A DNA stretch of 64,000 nucleotides from Actinoplanes sp. L3-i22. Lineage in GTDB: Bacteria > Actinomycetota > Actinomycetes > Mycobacteriales > Micromonosporaceae. The DNA is taken from contig NZ_AP024745.1 in assembly GCF_019704555.1 (NCBI RefSeq), forward strand, positions 7,324,501 to 7,388,500. The letters are read 5' to 3'. The notes beneath the pieces were generated by a model that saw nothing but the letters and a program-made list of their open reading frames with translations, had not been told where the DNA came from and ran no database searches. Of this stretch, positions 55,101 through 63,730 are shown one piece after another. A program made the position numbers and the translations under genes. Position 1 is the first letter of the stretch; the number at the start of each line of letters is the position of its first letter.

Positions 55101-55934
55101 TCAGTCGACCAGGGCGTTCAGACGGGCGAGGGCGTCGTCGGGCAGCTCGACATCCGCGGCGGCGACGTTCTCGCGCAGGTGCGCCACCGACGACGTACCG
55201 GGAATGAGCAGGATGTTGAAAGATCGTCGCAGGAGCCAGGCCAGCGCGGTCTGCTGCACCGACGCGCCGACCGAGGCGGCCACCTCCGTCAGGACCCCGG
55301 ACTGCACCGGGCTGAAGCCGCCGAGCGGGAAGAACGGCACGAACCCGATCCCGTCCGCGGCCAGCTCGTCGATCAGGGCGTCGTCGGTCCGCAGCACGAT
55401 GTTGTAGAGGTTCTGCACGAAGACGATCGGCGCGATCGCCCGCGCCTCGGCGACCTGCTCCGGCGTCACATTCGACAGACCCAGATGGCGTACGAGGCCT
55501 TCGCGCCGCATCTCGACCAGCTCACCGAACCGATCGGCGAGCGACTCCGGCCCCGCGACGCGCAGGTTGACCGCGTCGAGCGTGTCCAGCCCGAGGTGCT
55601 TGAGGTTGTCCAGCACCTGCTCGCGCAGGTTGTCCGGCGACGGGTCCCAGCTGCCGTCCGGTCCCCGGCGGAAGCCGATCTTGGTGACAATCCGAAGATC
55701 ATTACGGTACGGGTGCAGCGCCTCCCGGATGATCTCGTTGGTCTCCACCGGACCGTAGAAGTCGCTGGTGTCGATGTGCGTGATGCCCAGCTCGACGGCG
55801 GTCCGCAGGACCCGGACCGCCTCGGCCCGGTCCCGCACCGGGCCGAACGCGCCGGGGCCGGCGAGCTGCATGGCGCCGTAGCCCATCCGGGTCAGGACCA
55901 GGTCGTCGGCGAGAGTGAGTGCGTCGTGGTTCAT
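55101..55934 (-). CDS. Aldo/keto reductase
   Basis: A 277-aa NADPH-dependent aldo/keto reductase. Catalytic Asp and Tyr in GITHIDTSDFYGPVETNE, Lys in RIVTKIGFRRG, and nucleotide-binding segment at the C-terminus (LIPGTSSVAHLRENV). The catalytic His position is occupied by an Asn-like residue (NLRVAG), as in several AKR groups. ATG 55932-55934. Divergent from an XRE-family regulator with a long perfect palindrome between them. Confidence 0.92.
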   Translation of the reverse strand: MNHDALTLADDLVLTRMGYGAMQLAGPGAFGPVRDRAEAVRVLRTAVELGITHIDTSDFYGPVETNEIIREALHPYRNDLRIVTKIGFRRGPDGSWDPSPDNLREQVLDNLKHLGLDTLDAVNLRVAGPESLADRFGELVEMRREGLVRHLGLSNVTPEQVAEARAIAPIVFVQNLYNIVLRTDDALIDELAADGIGFVPFFPLGGFSPVQSGVLTEVAASVGASVQQTALAWLLRRSFNILLIPGTSSVAHLRENVAAADVELPDDALARLNALVD

Positions 55935-55974
55935 GCCGACGATCCTGCTGCGCCGGACCCGATCCCGGCAGCTA

Positions 55975-56011
55975 CGGATCATCCTGGTACCGGCCGTACC
56001 AGGATGATCCG
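55975..56011. promoter_or_regulatory. 37-bp palindromic operator (AKR/XRE)
   Basis: CGGATCATCCTGGTAC (55975-55990), spacer CGGCC, then its exact reverse complement (55996-56011): 16-bp perfect arms. It occupies the promoter space between the aldo/keto reductase and the XRE-type regulator, and very probably binds that regulator. Confidence 0.82.
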
Positions 56012-56027
56012 GCCGGGCGGTGGCAGC

Positions 56028-56867
56028 ATGGTGGCCATGGATCAACTCGGTGCGACGCTGCGCTCCTGGCGCGACCGCCTCGACCCGGCCGCCGCCGGGC
56101 TCGCGCACCACTCGCCGCGCCGCGTCCCCGGCCTGCGCCGCGAGGAGCTCGCGGTGCTGGCCGGCATCTCCGCCGAGTACGTGGTCCGCCTCGAGCAGGG
56201 CCGCGCCCCGACCCCGTCGGCGCAGGTCTGCTCGGCGCTGGCCCGCGCGCTGCGCCTCTCCGACGACGAGCAGGCCCACCTGATGCGCCTGGCCGGGCAC
56301 GCCGCCGGCCCGGCCCGGGTCCCCCGGATCATCCCGAGCAGCCTGTACCGGATCATCGAGCGGCTCGACGGCCACCCGCTCGCGGTCTACGACGCGGCCT
56401 GGCAGCTGTTGCACTGGAACCCGCTGCTCGCGGCCACCTTCGGCGACCCGACCGTGCGCGGTGCGGACGGCCGCAACGTGCTGATCCTGCACTTCGAGGG
56501 CGCCATGGACCGGATCCGGCAGAGCCCCGCCGAGCGGGCCGCGTTCGAGGAGTCCCTGGTCGGCGACCTGCGCGCGACGACCAGCCGCTACCCGGACGAC
56601 CCGGCCGTGACGGCCCTGGTCGCCCGGCTGCACCGCGGCGCCCGCTTCCGCGAGCTGTGGACCCGGCGGTCGGTCGCCCCGCACCGGAGCGCCAGCAAGA
56701 TCGTCGAGCATCCGGCGGTCGGCGACATCGCCCTGGACTGCGACGTGCTCACCACCCAGGGCTCCGACCTGCACCTGGTGGTCTACACACCACGGCCGGG
56801 CACCGACGCCCGCGGCAAACTCGACCTGCTGGCCGCCATCGGCACCCAGGAGATGTCCGCCCGCTAA
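56028..56867 (+). CDS. XRE regulator with MmyB-like domain
   Basis: A 279-aa regulator from ATG 56028 (ATG 56037 possible). N-terminal HTH_XRE: RVPGLRREELAVLAGISAEY and VVRLEQGRAPTPSAQV. C-terminal MmyB-like ligand-binding PAS domain with YDAAWQLLHWNPLLAATFGD and a final VYTPRPGTDARGKLDLL. Such proteins commonly regulate a divergent oxidoreductase, here the aldo/keto reductase. It overlaps the SRPBCC gene tail by four bases. Confidence 0.93.
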   Translation: MVAMDQLGATLRSWRDRLDPAAAGLAHHSPRRVPGLRREELAVLAGISAEYVVRLEQGRAPTPSAQVCSALARALRLSDDEQAHLMRLAGHAAGPARVPRIIPSSLYRIIERLDGHPLAVYDAAWQLLHWNPLLAATFGDPTVRGADGRNVLILHFEGAMDRIRQSPAERAAFEESLVGDLRATTSRYPDDPAVTALVARLHRGARFRELWTRRSVAPHRSASKIVEHPAVGDIALDCDVLTTQGSDLHLVVYTPRPGTDARGKLDLLAAIGTQEMSAR

Positions 56868-57286
56868 CCGGCGAGTTCCGCTTCCAGCGCGCGCATGACG
56901 TGCGACCGCCAGCCGCCGCCCATGATCCGCAGGGCCTGCCGCTGGAACGGATCGCCCGGATCGAACCCGTCGTGGCGCAGGAACAGCCGGGTGCCTCGGC
57001 CCTCGGCCGTGAGCGTCCAGGTGACCGTGCTGTCCAGGGTGCCGCCCTGCCAGGCCCACCGCAGCAGCCGCTCCGGCTCCAACGCGAGCACCCGGCAGTG
57101 CACGATCCCGTCGAAGCCCGGCCGCGGGGTGGTCCGGAAGGTGAAGCGGTGGCCGAGGACCGGGGTGAAGTCGTTGGGCATCAGCCACCGCGCCAGCCGG
57201 TCGGGGTCGGTCAGCGCCCGCCACACCTTCGCCGGCGGATGCGGCAGGTACTGGTCGACCTCGATGCTGGTGGCCTCAGTCGTCAT
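56864..57286 (-). CDS. SRPBCC/AHSA1-domain protein
   Basis: A 140-aa Aha1-C-like START-fold protein: HPPAKVWRALTDPDRLARWL at the start, FRTTPRPGFDGIVHCRVL and GTRLFLRHDGFDP, ending in a C-terminal helix. These proteins are typically encoded in pairs with ArsR regulators, as here, where the genes overlap by 11 bp. Ligand unknown. Confidence 0.9.
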   Translation of the reverse strand: MTTEATSIEVDQYLPHPPAKVWRALTDPDRLARWLMPNDFTPVLGHRFTFRTTPRPGFDGIVHCRVLALEPERLLRWAWQGGTLDSTVTWTLTAEGRGTRLFLRHDGFDPGDPFQRQALRIMGGGWRSHVMRALEAELAG

Positions 57287-57596
57287 CGTCGGTTTCCAGG
57301 AAGTCGGCCAGGCCGTGCAGCCGGTCCCGCCAGAAGCGCTCGTAGGGCGCCAGCCAGTCGGCCAGGTCGTTCAGCGGTTCGGCACGCAGCGAGTACACCC
57401 GCTGGCGGCCGGCCCGGCGCTCGGTGACCAGTCCGGCGTCCTTGAGCAGCCGCAGGTGCTCCGAGAGGCTCGGCCGGCGCATGTCGAACCGTTCCGCCAG
57501 GGCCGCCACCGGGTGCGGCCCCTCGTCCCGGAGCAGCCGCAGCACCTCGCGCCGCGCCGGGTTGGCGATCGCGGTGAAGACGTCCACCTCAGGCAC
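57276..57596 (-). CDS. ArsR-family regulator
   Basis: A 106-aa ArsR/SmtB winged-helix protein: AIANPARREVLRLLRDEG, then RRPSLSEHLRLLKDAGLVT and the wing RRAGRQRVYSL. No metal-binding Cys is present, so it is of the metal-independent type that accompanies AHSA1 proteins. Overlaps its partner downstream by 11 bp and the VOC gene upstream by eight, forming a three-gene operon. Confidence 0.92.
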   Translation of the reverse strand: MPEVDVFTAIANPARREVLRLLRDEGPHPVAALAERFDMRRPSLSEHLRLLKDAGLVTERRAGRQRVYSLRAEPLNDLADWLAPYERFWRDRLHGLADFLETDDDD

Positions 57597-57966
57597 GGGC
57601 GGGCCGGCCGCGCAGGACGAGCCGGTTGCCGTCCGGGTCGGCGAAGACCGCGAACCGGCCCCACGGGGCGTCCTGGACGCCGTCGGGCACCGCCACCCCC
57701 TTGCCGGTGAGGTCGGCGACCTCGGCGTCCAGGTCGTCGGTGTGCAGGACCAGCCCCTGCAGTGATCCGGGCGGCATGGTGTCGAACCAGGTCACCAGCG
57801 TGATCGAGGTCTGGCCGCCCTTCGGCGCGACCTGGACCCACTGCTGCGCCGGACCCATCTCGTTCTGCCGGACGAGCTCGAAGCCGAGGGTGCCGACGTA
57901 GAAGTCGCGGGCCCGCTCCTGATCACGGACCGGCAGGGACAGCACGTCGATGTGAGTAATCGCCAT
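57589..57966 (-). CDS. VOC-family (glyoxalase-like) protein
   Basis: A 125-aa two-repeat VOC protein: HIDVLSLPVRDQERARDFYV, LGFELVRQNEM, and GRFAVFADPDGNRLVLRG. Metal-binding residues (His near 5, Glu) are partly conserved, so it may be an enzyme or a resistance/binding protein. First gene of the operon with arsR and the SRPBCC gene; an inverted repeat lies upstream. Confidence 0.9.
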   Translation of the reverse strand: MAITHIDVLSLPVRDQERARDFYVGTLGFELVRQNEMGPAQQWVQVAPKGGQTSITLVTWFDTMPPGSLQGLVLHTDDLDAEVADLTGKGVAVPDGVQDAPWGRFAVFADPDGNRLVLRGRPARA

Positions 57967-57979
57967 GCCGCCAAGAATA

Positions 57980-57997
57980 GGTAGGGAAAAACCTACC
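57980..57997. promoter_or_regulatory. ArsR operator candidate
   Basis: GGTAGG-GAAAAA-CCTACC, 6-bp arms with a 6-bp A-rich spacer, 14 bp upstream of the VOC-gene start. Fits autoregulation of the VOC-arsR-SRPBCC operon. The half-sites point the opposite way to those of the BlaI-like sites. Confidence 0.6.
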
Positions 57998-57999
57998 GG

Positions 58000-58380
58000 T
58001 CAAGCGTCGTGGAACGGGGCCGGCTCCGCCGGGATGCGTTTGGACATCAGGCAGAACTCGTTGCCCTCGGGATCCTCCAGGACGATCCACGAGCCACTGC
58101 CGACGATGGCCGACCGGGTCGCGCCGAGATCGAGCAGCCGGGCGAGCTCCTCGTCCTGCTCACGGTCAGTGGGACACACGTCGAAGTGCAGCCGGTTCTT
58201 CCCCGTCTTGCCTTCCGGGATCCGGATGAACAGGATGTCGGGGCTGGTCGTCGCGCCGCGAATGGCGACGCCGGTCCGGTCCCGGGCGAAGATCCGGTAG
58301 CCGAGGGCCGCGCTCCAGAAGGCGGCCATCAACTCCGGGTCCGCGCAGTCGACGACGATGTCCCCGATCCGGCTGGTCAT
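58000..58380 (-). CDS. VOC-family (glyoxalase-like) protein
   Basis: A 126-aa VOC protein (glyoxalase_6 type) from ATG 58378-58380: IGDIVVDCADPELMAAFWSA, ALGYRIFARDRTG and WIVLEDPEGNEFCLM. Separate from the VOC protein at 57589 in sequence. Probably a single gene; its stop lies three bases before the operator of the next operon. Function unresolved within this large superfamily. Confidence 0.9.
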   Translation of the reverse strand: MTSRIGDIVVDCADPELMAAFWSAALGYRIFARDRTGVAIRGATTSPDILFIRIPEGKTGKNRLHFDVCPTDREQDEELARLLDLGATRSAIVGSGSWIVLEDPEGNEFCLMSKRIPAEPAPFHDA

Positions 58381-58472
58381 GCGCCGGATCATAGGCCGAG
58401 CGGCACTGGTAAGAAGATCACGGCCGAGGGGCGTCAAGGTCCCTAGAACGTCCTGAGCACAAGGAAGTTCCC

Positions 58473-59219
58473 GTGTCACGCTCACGCACAGCGCCTCGGT
58501 TCGCGAAGTCGACCGAGCCGGGCCGGGTCGGTTTGCCGGCCGCGGCCCTGGCCGGTGCCCTTGCCGTGCTTGCCGCCTGCAGCGCCGGACCGACCCGTCC
58601 GACCGCGAACACCACTGTCCCGGCTGCGACGCAGGCGGCAACGCCGGCGGGAAGCAGCGCCGCCACACCTCGCGCCACCTGCGCCGCCCCGGCCCCATCG
58701 GGCGGTGCCATCCAGGACGCGCCCGCTCCTGATCCGAGGGTGTGGAACTTCGATGCCATCCCCGGCGCCTGCGCCGAGCCGATCACCGGCGAGCTGGTGC
58801 CGAAGTGGGACCTCACCCGGTCGTACCGAAAGAAGAGAGGCCGATACGTGGAGTCCTTCTTCTACGCGGGCACGGCCGGTCCTCTCAAGGGTCGAACGAT
58901 CAACGCGACCGTCGATGTCGGCGTGACGGACGGCCTTCCGCACTATGTCGCCTGCGCCGGCGGCGGCACAGGTGTGGACCGCTTCCAGGACGCGGCGCTG
59001 CGTGACTTCATCGTGGACTGCTGTCGGACGGTCGTGCCGCCGGCCGAGCTGGCGAAGTTCCAGGAGTGGTTCGACACGTCGTTCCGCAAGCTCGGCCTGT
59101 CCACCTATCAGTACAACGGCACGGGCTTCGGATCCCAGCTGGAACTGCACGACAACTGGATCAAGCTGGAGATGGTCGGCCACGATCCGAAGAACGTCCC
59201 CGGCCCGCCGCCCCTGTGA
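58473..59219 (+). CDS. Secreted lipoprotein of unknown function
   Basis: A 248-aa lipoprotein. After an unusually long basic N-region the signal ends AVLAAC, with lipid Cys near residue 36; a Thr/Ala/Pro-rich linker to about 75 leads to a domain with six Cys residues (e.g. PGACAEP, YVACAGG, VDCCRTVVPP). Start could be the GTG at 58473. No family recognised. Its 3' 59 bp overlap the convergent MFS gene. Confidence 0.72.
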   Translation: MSRSRTAPRFAKSTEPGRVGLPAAALAGALAVLAACSAGPTRPTANTTVPAATQAATPAGSSAATPRATCAAPAPSGGAIQDAPAPDPRVWNFDAIPGACAEPITGELVPKWDLTRSYRKKRGRYVESFFYAGTAGPLKGRTINATVDVGVTDGLPHYVACAGGGTGVDRFQDAALRDFIVDCCRTVVPPAELAKFQEWFDTSFRKLGLSTYQYNGTGFGSQLELHDNWIKLEMVGHDPKNVPGPPPL

Positions 59220-60825
59220 GACCTGAGCCGGGTGCGGGGAGGGCGAGAACCAGCAGGCGCTGCGTCGAGACGGCGTCGGCGAGGGCTTCGGCCCGCTCGC
59301 GGACCTGGTGGTCGAACGGGGTCTGCCGGTGCTCACCCTGGTCCAGGTAGTCCGCCCGGGACGCCACCCGGTACTGCTCGATCAGCAGGCCGGGCTCGGT
59401 CGCGTCGCTGAGCAGCGCCCAGTGCGTCGCGCCGGTGCGCAGACGGCTGGTCCGCAGGTCGTGCAGCGCGTCGAGGAAGGCGTCGCGGCGCTCGTCCGGA
59501 ACCTGATAGCGGACGACGATCTCCATCGGGTCGTCGGGCCGGCCGGCGAGGGTGGCCTCGGGCAGCACGCCGTCCGGGATCGCGGTGCGGTCCCCGAGGT
59601 CGGTGCGGCGCAGCGGCAGCCGCGTGCCGGCCACCGCCGTCACCAGCAGCAGCACGCCGGCGACGGCGAAGGTCCGGCCGATCCCGGCCCAGGTGGCCAC
59701 GGCACCCCAGGCGGCCGCGCTGCCGGCGAAGACACCGAACAGGACCATCTGGTAGACCGCCAGCGCCCGGGCCCGTACCCAGTCGGGCAGGAACGCCTGG
59801 GTGGTGGCGTTCAGGCCGGCGATCACGGCGATCCACGCCACGCCGACCGGTACCAGTACCGCCACCGCCACGGCCGGGTCGCGGGTGACCGCCAGGGCGA
59901 GCAGGCCCGCGCCGTAGACCAGCCCGGCGAGCGTCAGCTGACGCGACGCGGAGAGCCGGCCACGCAGCGCCGGCAGCAGGATCGCGCCGCCGACCGCGCC
60001 GGCCCCGGCCGCGCCGAGCAGGATCCCGTACCCGGTGGCGCCGAGCCCGAGGCGGCCCTCGGCCAGCGGTGCGAGCAGCGCCCACAGCACGTTGGCGGGC
60101 ACCGCGAACAGCACCAGGCGCAGCAGGATCCGGCGGACCGCGGGGGCGTGCCGGACGTAGCGGGCGCCGGCCTCCAGACTCGCCCAGGACACCGCCCGGA
60201 CCGCGGACGCGGCCGTCCGCCCGGCGGCGGGCGCGGCCAGCAGGGCGATCCCGAACAGCGCGAAGGAGACCGCGTTCAGCGCGAAGAGCCAGGCCACCCC
60301 GAGGTGGGCGAGCAGCAGGCCGGCGATCGCCGGGCCGACCGCCCGGGCCAGGTTGACCCCCAGCGAGCTGAGCGCGGCGCCCTGCCCCAGCTCGGCGCGG
60401 GGCAACAGATCAGAGACCATTGCCTGGTACGCGGGTAGTTGCGCGGCCGCCCCGCAGCCCAGCAGGAAGGTGAACAACAGCAGCACCCCGGGGGTGGTCT
60501 GCCCGGCCGCGGTCAGCAGCGCGAGCAGTCCGGCCAGGACGGTCTGCACCCCTTGCACGACCAGCAGCAGCCGCCGCCGGTCGAGGAAGTCGGCGACCAC
60601 CCCGGCCGGGATCACCAGCAGCAGGACCGGAACGCTGGACGCGCTCTGCACGAGCGAGATCAGCAGGCTGGTGCTGTGGTGCTCGATCAGCAGCCACTGC
60701 CCGGCGACGGTCTGCATCCAGGTGCCGACGTTGGCGACGAACGCGGCGAGCCAGATGGTCCGGAACACCGGCCGGCGCAGCGGCGCCCACGCCCCGGGCG
60801 ACGGCTCAGTGCCGGGTGGCGGCAT
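59161..60825 (-). CDS. MFS exporter (EntS-like, MFS_3)
   Basis: A 554-aa major facilitator with twelve helices, of the EntS/MFS_3 type: PVFRTIWLAAFVANVGTWMQ, VVADFLDRRRLLLV, GPAIAGLLLAHLGVAWLF. A C-terminal soluble domain (about 440-520: MEIVVRYQVPDERRDAFLDAL, part of an ABM-like fold) is usual for this family. ATG 60823-60825. The last 20 residues are coded inside the 3' end of the neighbouring lipoprotein gene. Siderophore or drug export is typical. Confidence 0.9.
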   Translation of the reverse strand: MPPPGTEPSPGAWAPLRRPVFRTIWLAAFVANVGTWMQTVAGQWLLIEHHSTSLLISLVQSASSVPVLLLVIPAGVVADFLDRRRLLLVVQGVQTVLAGLLALLTAAGQTTPGVLLLFTFLLGCGAAAQLPAYQAMVSDLLPRAELGQGAALSSLGVNLARAVGPAIAGLLLAHLGVAWLFALNAVSFALFGIALLAAPAAGRTAASAVRAVSWASLEAGARYVRHAPAVRRILLRLVLFAVPANVLWALLAPLAEGRLGLGATGYGILLGAAGAGAVGGAILLPALRGRLSASRQLTLAGLVYGAGLLALAVTRDPAVAVAVLVPVGVAWIAVIAGLNATTQAFLPDWVRARALAVYQMVLFGVFAGSAAAWGAVATWAGIGRTFAVAGVLLLVTAVAGTRLPLRRTDLGDRTAIPDGVLPEATLAGRPDDPMEIVVRYQVPDERRDAFLDALHDLRTSRLRTGATHWALLSDATEPGLLIEQYRVASRADYLDQGEHRQTPFDHQVRERAEALADAVSTQRLLVLALPAPGSGLTGAAGRGRSSDRGRPSPA

Positions 60826-61088
60826 GCGGTGCTCCCTCGGTGGTGGACGACCATGCCGACAGCCGATGACCGGGCTCGGTGCCGTCACCGGGAGCACGCC
60901 GGTCACGACGTACGTCGTCATCGTCTTGTTGTTGATCTTTGTTTCCTCGATGGAGAACCGCGGCCACTCGGACCGGACGCCGGCAGCGGAGTTTTCGCAT
61001 GGGTCGAGCCTGCGGCCGCACCGGCGCGCTGCCATCGGTCGGTCGACTGACGGATGCCGGGCGGCGGGCCGGGCCACAGGCTGGGGCG
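60826..61088. other. Divergent promoter region MFS/pyruvate oxidase
   Basis: 263 bp between divergent genes. It contains the perfect 14-bp palindrome ACGACGTACGTCGT (60905-60918) and an AT-richer stretch (TTGTTGTTGATCTTTGTTTC, about 60926-60945) that could hold a promoter. No regulator gene adjoins, so the palindrome's binder is unknown. Confidence 0.45.
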
Positions 61089-62840
61089 ATGGGAAACACA
61101 CTCGCCGACGATCTCGTCGGTTTGCTGGTCCAGGCCGGCGTCACCCGGATCTACGGGCTGGTCGGGGACAGCCTCAACGCGTTCAGCGACGCCGTCCGGC
61201 GCAGCGGCGGCGCGGCGCACGGCGGCATCGACTGGATCCACGTGCACAACGAAGAGGCCGCCGCGTTCGCCGCGTCCGCCGAGGCGCAGCTCACCGGGCG
61301 GCTCGCGGTCTGCGCGGGCAGCTGCGGGCCGGGCAACACGCACCTGATCCAGGGGGTGCTGGATGCGCACCGCTCCGGGGCGCCGGTGCTGGCCCTGGCC
61401 TCGCACATCGCCGCCCGGCAGATCGGCTCCGGCTTCTTCCAGGAGACCCGGCCGGAGGACCTGTTCCGGCAGGCCAGCCACTACTGCGAGCTGGTGTCGA
61501 CGCCGGCGCAGCTGAGCCGGTCGACCCGGCTGGCGATCCAGAACGCGGTGGGCAAGGCCGGCGCGTCCGTGCTGGTGCTGCCCGGCGACCTGCTGGCCGC
61601 GGAGAGCACCGGGGATCCGTTGCCCAGCGCCACGGTCACCGCCCGGCCGGCGACGCTGCCGACCAGCGACGGCATCCGGGAGCTGGCCGAGCGGTTGAAC
61701 GCCGCGGACCGGGTGGCGATCTTCGCCGGCATCGGCTGTGCCGACGCTCGCGAGGAGGTGCTCGCGCTGGCCGGGCGGCTGAACGCGCCGGTCGGGCACA
61801 CCCTGCGCGGCAAGGACGTGCTGCAGCACGACAATCCGTACGACGTCGGGATGACCGGGCTGCTCGGGTACGGGGCCTGTTATCAGGCGCTGCACGAGGC
61901 GGATCTGGTGCTGTTGCTGGGGACGGATTTTCCGTACGACGACTTCCTGCCGCAGCGGAACACCGTGCAGATCGACATCGACCCGGCGCGGCTGGGCCGG
62001 CGTACCCCGCTGGTGCAGGGCGTGGCCGCGGACGTCGGCGAGGCGGCGCGGGCCGTGCTGCCGCTGCTGCGCGAGCGGACCGACCGGTCGTTCCTGGACG
62101 CGATGCTGCGCAAGACCGAACGCGATCTGCGGACCAGCGTGGACGCGTACCGTACGGCCCGCCACCAGCAGACCCCGATCCACCCGGAGTACCTGGCCGG
62201 CCTGGTCGACGAGCTGGCCGACCCGGACGCGGTGTTCACCGTGGACACCGGCATGTGCTGCACGTGGGCGGCCCGCTACCTGACCCCGAACGGGCGGCGG
62301 CGGATCCTCGGCTCGTTCGTGCACGGCTCGATGGCCAACGCGCTGCCGATGGCGATCGGCGCGCAGATCGCCGCACCGGGCCGGCAGGTGGTCACGTTCT
62401 CCGGCGACGGCGGGCTGGCCATGCTGCTCGGCGAGCTGCTCACGGTCAAGACGCACCGGCTGCCGGTCAAGATCGTGGTGTTCAACAACTCCAGTCTCGG
62501 CATGGTGCGCCTGGAGATGCTGGTGGCCGGCGACCCGCCGTTCGAGACCGATCACGACCCGGTCGACTACGCGGCGATCGCCGCGCCGATGGGTTTCCAC
62601 ACCCGGCGGGTGACCGACCCGGGCGACCTGCGGGCGGCGATCACCGAGATGCTCGCCCACGACGGGCCCGCGCTGCTCGACGTGGTCACCACCAAGGACG
62701 CCCTGGAGGTGCCGTCGCACGTGACCTTCGCCGAGGCGCGCGGCTTCGCGCTGGCCCTGGGCCGGACCGTGCTCTCCGGCGGGGTCGGTGACGTGCTGCG
62801 CCTGGCCGAGACCAACGTCCGCAACATTCCGCGCCCCTGA
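61089..62840 (+). CDS. poxB: Pyruvate oxidase / dehydrogenase (quinone)
   Basis: A 583-aa thiamine diphosphate enzyme like PoxB, which decarboxylates pyruvate to acetate with electrons to quinone. The catalytic Glu is in HVHNEEAAAFAA, the FAD domain is central, and the ThDP-binding motif runs from FSGDGGLAMLLGELLTVK to IVVFNNSSLGM. ATG 61089. C-terminal lipid-binding tail is short. A strong hairpin follows. Other ThDP enzymes such as acetolactate synthase cannot be excluded, but the layout is PoxB-like. Confidence 0.9.
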   Translation: MGNTLADDLVGLLVQAGVTRIYGLVGDSLNAFSDAVRRSGGAAHGGIDWIHVHNEEAAAFAASAEAQLTGRLAVCAGSCGPGNTHLIQGVLDAHRSGAPVLALASHIAARQIGSGFFQETRPEDLFRQASHYCELVSTPAQLSRSTRLAIQNAVGKAGASVLVLPGDLLAAESTGDPLPSATVTARPATLPTSDGIRELAERLNAADRVAIFAGIGCADAREEVLALAGRLNAPVGHTLRGKDVLQHDNPYDVGMTGLLGYGACYQALHEADLVLLLGTDFPYDDFLPQRNTVQIDIDPARLGRRTPLVQGVAADVGEAARAVLPLLRERTDRSFLDAMLRKTERDLRTSVDAYRTARHQQTPIHPEYLAGLVDELADPDAVFTVDTGMCCTWAARYLTPNGRRRILGSFVHGSMANALPMAIGAQIAAPGRQVVTFSGDGGLAMLLGELLTVKTHRLPVKIVVFNNSSLGMVRLEMLVAGDPPFETDHDPVDYAAIAAPMGFHTRRVTDPGDLRAAITEMLAHDGPALLDVVTTKDALEVPSHVTFAEARGFALALGRTVLSGGVGDVLRLAETNVRNIPRP

Positions 62841-62847
62841 GAAACGA

Positions 62848-62879
62848 CCGTGCCCGCCGGTGGCGACCGGCGGGCACGG
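62848..62879. terminator. Bidirectional hairpin terminator
   Basis: CCGTGCCCGCCGGT (62848-62861), GGCG loop, and its exact complement (62866-62879): 14-bp perfect stem seven bases after the poxB stop, between convergent genes. No U-tract, as usual in this GC range. Confidence 0.8.
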
Positions 62880-62894
62880 AGTCCTGCGACGTGC

Positions 62895-63716
62895 TCAGCT
62901 CTTCCAGAACTCCAGAAGATCAAGATCCAATTCTTGCTGGTACGGGCCGGCGATACCGTGCGGGGCTCCCGGGTAGACCTTGAGCGTCCCGTTCTTGACC
63001 AGGTCGATCGACTTGAGCGCGGCGTCGGCGATCGGCACGATCTGGTCGTCGTCCCCCTGCGCGATGAAGATCGGCACGTCGAGGGCCTTGAGGTCCTCGG
63101 TGAAGTCGGTCTCCGAGAACGCCTTCACGCAGTCGTAGACCGAGGTGAACCCGGCCTGCATCCCGAGCCGCCAGAACTGGTCGCGCTGCCCCTGCGAGAT
63201 GGTCGAGCCGGGCCGGTTGGTGCCGAAGAACGGCCCGGACAGGTCCTGGAAGAACTGCGACCGGTCGGCGAGCACGCCGGCCCGGATGCCGTCGAAGACC
63301 TCGATCGGCGTGCCGTCCGGGTTGGTGTCCGACTTGACCATGACCGGCGGGACCGCGCCGACCGTGGCGACCTTCACGACCCGGCCGACGCCGTGCCGGG
63401 CCGCGAACCGGACCGCCTCGCCGCCGCCGGTCGAGTGCCCGACCAGGATGATGTCCCGCAGGTCCAGGGCGCGGACCAGGTCGTCCAGGTCGGCCGCGTA
63501 GGTGTCCATGTCGTTGCCGTGCCAGGTCGGCGTCGACCGGCCGTGGCCGCGCCGGTCGTGCGCGATGGCCCGGAAGCCGTTGTCGGCGGCGAGCTTCATC
63601 TCGACGTCCCAGGCGTCGCCGCTCAGCGGCCAGCCGTGACTGAAGATGATCGGCTGCCCGGTCCCCCAGTCCTTGTAGAAGATCTCGGTGCCGTCGGCGG
63701 TGGTGATGAAAGGCAT
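62895..63716 (-). CDS. Alpha/beta hydrolase, chloroperoxidase type
   Basis: A 273-aa non-haem haloperoxidase-like hydrolase. Oxyanion motif SHGWPLSGDAWD, nucleophile Ser in VGHSTGGGEAVRF, acid Asp in AQGDDDQIVP and catalytic His in PGAPHGIAG, so the triad is complete. Family members are esterases or perhydrolases. It starts 14 bp after the next hydrolase gene on the same strand; the two form an operon. Confidence 0.93.
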   Translation of the reverse strand: MPFITTADGTEIFYKDWGTGQPIIFSHGWPLSGDAWDVEMKLAADNGFRAIAHDRRGHGRSTPTWHGNDMDTYAADLDDLVRALDLRDIILVGHSTGGGEAVRFAARHGVGRVVKVATVGAVPPVMVKSDTNPDGTPIEVFDGIRAGVLADRSQFFQDLSGPFFGTNRPGSTISQGQRDQFWRLGMQAGFTSVYDCVKAFSETDFTEDLKALDVPIFIAQGDDDQIVPIADAALKSIDLVKNGTLKVYPGAPHGIAGPYQQELDLDLLEFWKS

Positions 63717-63730
63717 GGAGGTGGTCCTTC

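Noticed and set aside
57980..57997. GGTAGG-N6-CCTACC as a sixth BlaI-like operator
   Set aside because: Half-sites are in the opposite order and spacing differs; better explained as the operator of the adjacent ArsR.
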